Shown piece by piece: positions 62,095 through 64,000 of a stretch of DNA of 64,000 nucleotides; position 1 is the first letter of the stretch, and the number at the start of each line of letters is the position of its first letter. Where the stretch lies: assembly GCA_903904605.1 (NCBI GenBank), contig CAIVDC010000017.1, positions 1-64,000 on the forward strand. Reading direction: 5' to 3'. The notes beneath the pieces are model-generated. The model was not told where the DNA came from and did not search any database. It worked only from the letters and a program-made list of their open reading frames with translations. Both the position numbers and the translations under genes were made by a program. The stretch is from an uncultured Sterolibacterium sp. GTDB lineage: Bacteria; Pseudomonadota; Gammaproteobacteria; Burkholderiales; Rhodocyclaceae.

Positions 62095-63225
62095 TCAGTG
62101 GCTGAAGTAGCGCATCGACGCCGTCGCCTGATCGGCGTCGCCGGGCATGCGTATGGTCTGCAATTTTTGCAGCGTCACGGCGTCGTAGAAGGCGACCAGC
62201 GGGCCGGCGCCGCCCAGATAGAGTTCCTTGCCGTCGCGCGAGACGTTCACGTTGTAGAAGGTCTGATCGAGGTCGACGCGCTTCAGCAGCTTGCCCTTCC
62301 GGGTGTCTATGCGCGAGAGCGTCGCATAGACCGTATAGACCTCGTTGCGGCGCACCGGGTTGACCGTGGAGGAGAACAGCACGACCGAAGTGTTCTCGAA
62401 TTCCTTGTAGGCGATCTTGTCGGTCGCCAGGTCCAGCGTGTAGATGCCGGACTTCATGGCATCGGGCGCCTCCGGCTTGCGGTCCGTTCGCGCCACCACG
62501 TAGGGGAAGGAAAGGACTTTCGAGGCATCCCAGAGCGGCCAGACGGCGAGCGCGTCGGGCTCGCCCAGGTTCTTGCGGTTCCAGTGCCGGATCGGGTGCG
62601 TGCCTATGACCTTGCCGGTTTTCGGGTCCATGACCACGACGTCCCAGCTCATGGCGTAGAGCCGGCTGCCGTCGGTCGAGTAGGCGAGCAGCGTGGTCCG
62701 GCGCGGTGCCGGGAAGGTGCGCAAGGGCTTGGCGCCGATGCCGGCGGCGGCATCATAGACGGCGATATAGGTGTCCTGCACCTGGTATTCGCCGGCCAGA
62801 ATCTTGACCGGGTCGATGTAGATGGACAGCTCCTTGCCATCGGGGCTGACGTCGAAGGCGAAGGTGGACTTGCCGCGTATGCCCGGCGAGGACAGTTCCG
62901 CGCGGAACACTTCCTTGCCGGTATCGACGTCGATGCCGGAAACGGTCTCCCAGTGGTTGTGCAGGATGTACACCGTCTTGCCGTCGGGCGACACGACCAG
63001 CGTGCCCGGCGTGTTGCCGGGGCGCGAGTTGGGCAGGGGATAGACCTTGTCAACCTTGCGCGCGGCAACGTCGATGAAGACCAGCTTGTTGGAGTGCAGG
63101 GCGGTAACCAGATAATCCTTGGCGTTGGCGCTGCCTGCCGCCGCGGCGCCGCAGGCGGCCAGAGCGGCGAAGAGGGTCTGCCGCAGGATCTGCCGAAAAA
63201 AAGCGGCGCTGAATATTGCTTTCAT
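62095..63225 (-). CDS. qhpB: Quinohemoprotein amine dehydrogenase beta subunit
   Basis: The 376-residue periplasmic protein has a signal peptide (about 1-36, ending AGSANA). YVTN-like beta-propeller repeats follow (VVSPDGKTVYILHN, DVSPDGKELSIY, NVSRDGKELYLGG). The beta subunit forms a seven-bladed propeller in the alpha-beta-gamma QHNDH complex and closes the site of the CTQ cofactor. GAAAGGAAG lies before the ATG at 63225. It sits between the gamma subunit gene and the exporter gene, as in Paracoccus and Pseudomonas. Confidence 0.92.
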   Translation of the reverse strand: MKAIFSAAFFRQILRQTLFAALAACGAAAAGSANAKDYLVTALHSNKLVFIDVAARKVDKVYPLPNSRPGNTPGTLVVSPDGKTVYILHNHWETVSGIDVDTGKEVFRAELSSPGIRGKSTFAFDVSPDGKELSIYIDPVKILAGEYQVQDTYIAVYDAAAGIGAKPLRTFPAPRRTTLLAYSTDGSRLYAMSWDVVVMDPKTGKVIGTHPIRHWNRKNLGEPDALAVWPLWDASKVLSFPYVVARTDRKPEAPDAMKSGIYTLDLATDKIAYKEFENTSVVLFSSTVNPVRRNEVYTVYATLSRIDTRKGKLLKRVDLDQTFYNVNVSRDGKELYLGGAGPLVAFYDAVTLQKLQTIRMPGDADQATASMRYFSH

Positions 63226-63248
63226 GATCTTCCTTTCGTCCGTCCCCA

Positions 63249-63566
63249 TCACTTCGGGAACACGGCCTGAAGGGCGCGCCAGTCGCGTGCCGCGCTGTCG
63301 TTGCCGACACTCCAGTCGGTATAGGTGTTGAGCGTGTCGGGAACCTGCACCGGCCACCAGCAGGGATCGGCGCAGCCATAGAGGTCTGCCTCCATCGGCT
63401 GGCAGAGGCCGGCGACGCCGCCGAAGGCATCGACTTCCCAACCTGGGTCGAAGACCGTCGTGCAGCCGACGGCGGCCGCCATCGTCACGACCTCGTCGCC
63501 GGCGCGCGCCGCCGGCGACTGGATCAGCAAAGCGGCCTTCTTGTTCAATGGTTTCATGTGGTTCAT
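63249..63566 (-). CDS. qhpC: Quinohemoprotein amine dehydrogenase gamma subunit (CTQ precursor)
   Basis: The 105-residue precursor has a leader of about 28 residues. Counting the first core cysteine (precursor Cys35) as Cys7 of the mature chain, all known cross-link partners fall in register: Cys7-Glu16, Cys27-Asp33 and Cys41-Asp49 thioethers, and Cys37-Trp43 for cysteine tryptophylquinone. The core ([22 protein letters not shown]) is nearly that of the Pseudomonas enzyme. QhpD makes the thioethers, Trp43 is hydroxylated, and QhpE removes the leader. The start at 63566 has AGGAGAG upstream and overlaps the qhpD stop. Confidence 0.96.
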   Translation of the reverse strand: MNHMKPLNKKAALLIQSPAARAGDEVVTMAAAVGCTTVFDPGWEVDAFGGVAGLCQPMEADLYGCADPCWWPVQVPDTLNTYTDWSVGNDSAARDWRALQAVFPK

Positions 63567-64000
63567 TGCGGGCCTCTCCTGGAACCGATGTGTTGCGTGA
63601 AAAAGGCGGGGTTCTTGTCCTGCAGTTCGACGTAGCCGGCCAGGCCGAAGTCCAGCCACTCGCGCATCAGTTCGCAGTAGTGGTGGGTGGGCGCCAGCGG
63701 GTCGCCGTAGCGCGTGTAGGACTCGTGGTAGCAACCTCCGGCGCAGAGGTTGCGGATGCGGCAACTGCCGCAGCCGGCCGGCAAGTCGGCTGCGGCGGTC
63801 AGGAAGTCGTCCAAACGCTCACGGTCGACGCCGTCCGTGACATTGCCGAAGGCGGGCAGGGCGGAACCGGCGAAGCGGTGGCAGAGGTTCAGGCTGCCCT
63901 GGTCGTCGAGCGCCAGGAGGCCGACGCCGGCGCCGCAGGGCAGGACTTTCCGGCTGCCGGCATAGAGCTCCGCGAGCATCTGGTGCATGTTGGCGAAGCC
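63563..64000 (-). CDS. qhpD: QhpD radical SAM maturase, C-terminal part (runs off the window)
   Basis: About 145 C-terminal residues are in the window. They form a SPASM-type auxiliary Fe-S region: [16 protein letters not shown] and LNLCHRF, then [18 protein letters not shown] and a final Cys in HHYCELM. QhpD installs the three Cys-Asp/Glu thioether bonds in QhpC. The frame stays open to the window edge; the radical SAM CxxxCxxC core and the alpha subunit gene should lie beyond. The stop overlaps the qhpC start (ATGA). Confidence 0.93.
   Translation of the reverse strand, partial: GFANMHQMLAELYAGSRKVLPCGAGVGLLALDDQGSLNLCHRFAGSALPAFGNVTDGVDRERLDDFLTAAADLPAGCGSCRIRNLCAGGCYHESYTRYGDPLAPTHHYCELMREWLDFGLAGYVELQDKNPAFFTQHIGSRRGPQ

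Overview
The window is GC-rich Gram-negative chromosome, most like a betaproteobacterium of the Rhodocyclaceae (Azonexus/Dechloromonas/Propionivibrio/Accumulibacter neighbourhood). This placement is an inference from protein content: a Neisserial-type porin, NodT/EmrAB export, many PAS-GGDEF-EAL proteins, several bacteriohemerythrins, a large glycogen cluster and a quinohemoprotein amine dehydrogenase (QHNDH) operon. No rRNA or other marker fixes the genus.

Layout. 1-7.6 kb: the N-terminus of a chemoreceptor-like protein with a periplasmic c-heme motif, a transglutaminase, a bacteriohemerythrin, a truncated circularly permuted ATP-grasp gene, and an ABC ATPase / FtsX permease / AttH-CrtC-like lipocalin operon. 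7.7-19.2 kb: a c-di-GMP block with a PocR-PAS-GGDEF-EAL protein, a minus-strand set (periplasmic solute-binding protein broken by a C8 tract, membrane HAMP-PAS-GGDEF-EAL, soluble PAS-GGDEF-EAL-CZB) and an HD-GYP protein. 19.3-24.1 kb: a MarR-controlled NodT-EmrA-EmrB drug efflux operon with a clear operator inside its promoter. 24.1-29.1 kb: an M16 peptidase and tail-specific protease Prc. 29.3-39.1 kb: a glycogen/glucose operon (glk, glgC, GH57, fbaB, glgP, glgA) ending in a hemerythrin. 39.2-47.5 kb: tRNA-Asp, a transposase scar, glutamate dehydrogenase, an HDOD protein, ppnN, a family 2 glycosyltransferase, nudC, a DUF2237 gene and a glutathione peroxidase. 48-57.7 kb: porin, aldo/keto reductase, a GIY-YIG-like protein, a PAS-GGDEF-hemerythrin protein, ppiD, fabI, mtfA and an EamA transporter.

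57.8-64 kb is the most interesting part: a translationally coupled minus-strand QHNDH operon. It contains qhpD (radical SAM, cut by the window edge), qhpC (gamma subunit with every cross-link residue at the exact spacing), qhpB, qhpF (ABC exporter) and qhpE (subtilisin-like leader peptidase). Then, in the place where the Paracoccus operon has the O2-dependent flavoprotein monooxygenase QhpG, there is an overlapping pair of U32-family proteins resembling UbiV and UbiU. UbiU/UbiV are Fe-S proteins that hydroxylate the ubiquinone ring without O2. I infer that this pair hydroxylates the QhpC tryptophan without O2, giving an anaerobic route to the CTQ cofactor.

Themes running through the window are oxygen/redox sensing (heme chemoreceptor, three hemerythrin domains, possible anaerobic cofactor maturation), c-di-GMP signalling (five proteins) and glycogen storage. 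These fit an organism that moves between oxic and anoxic conditions.
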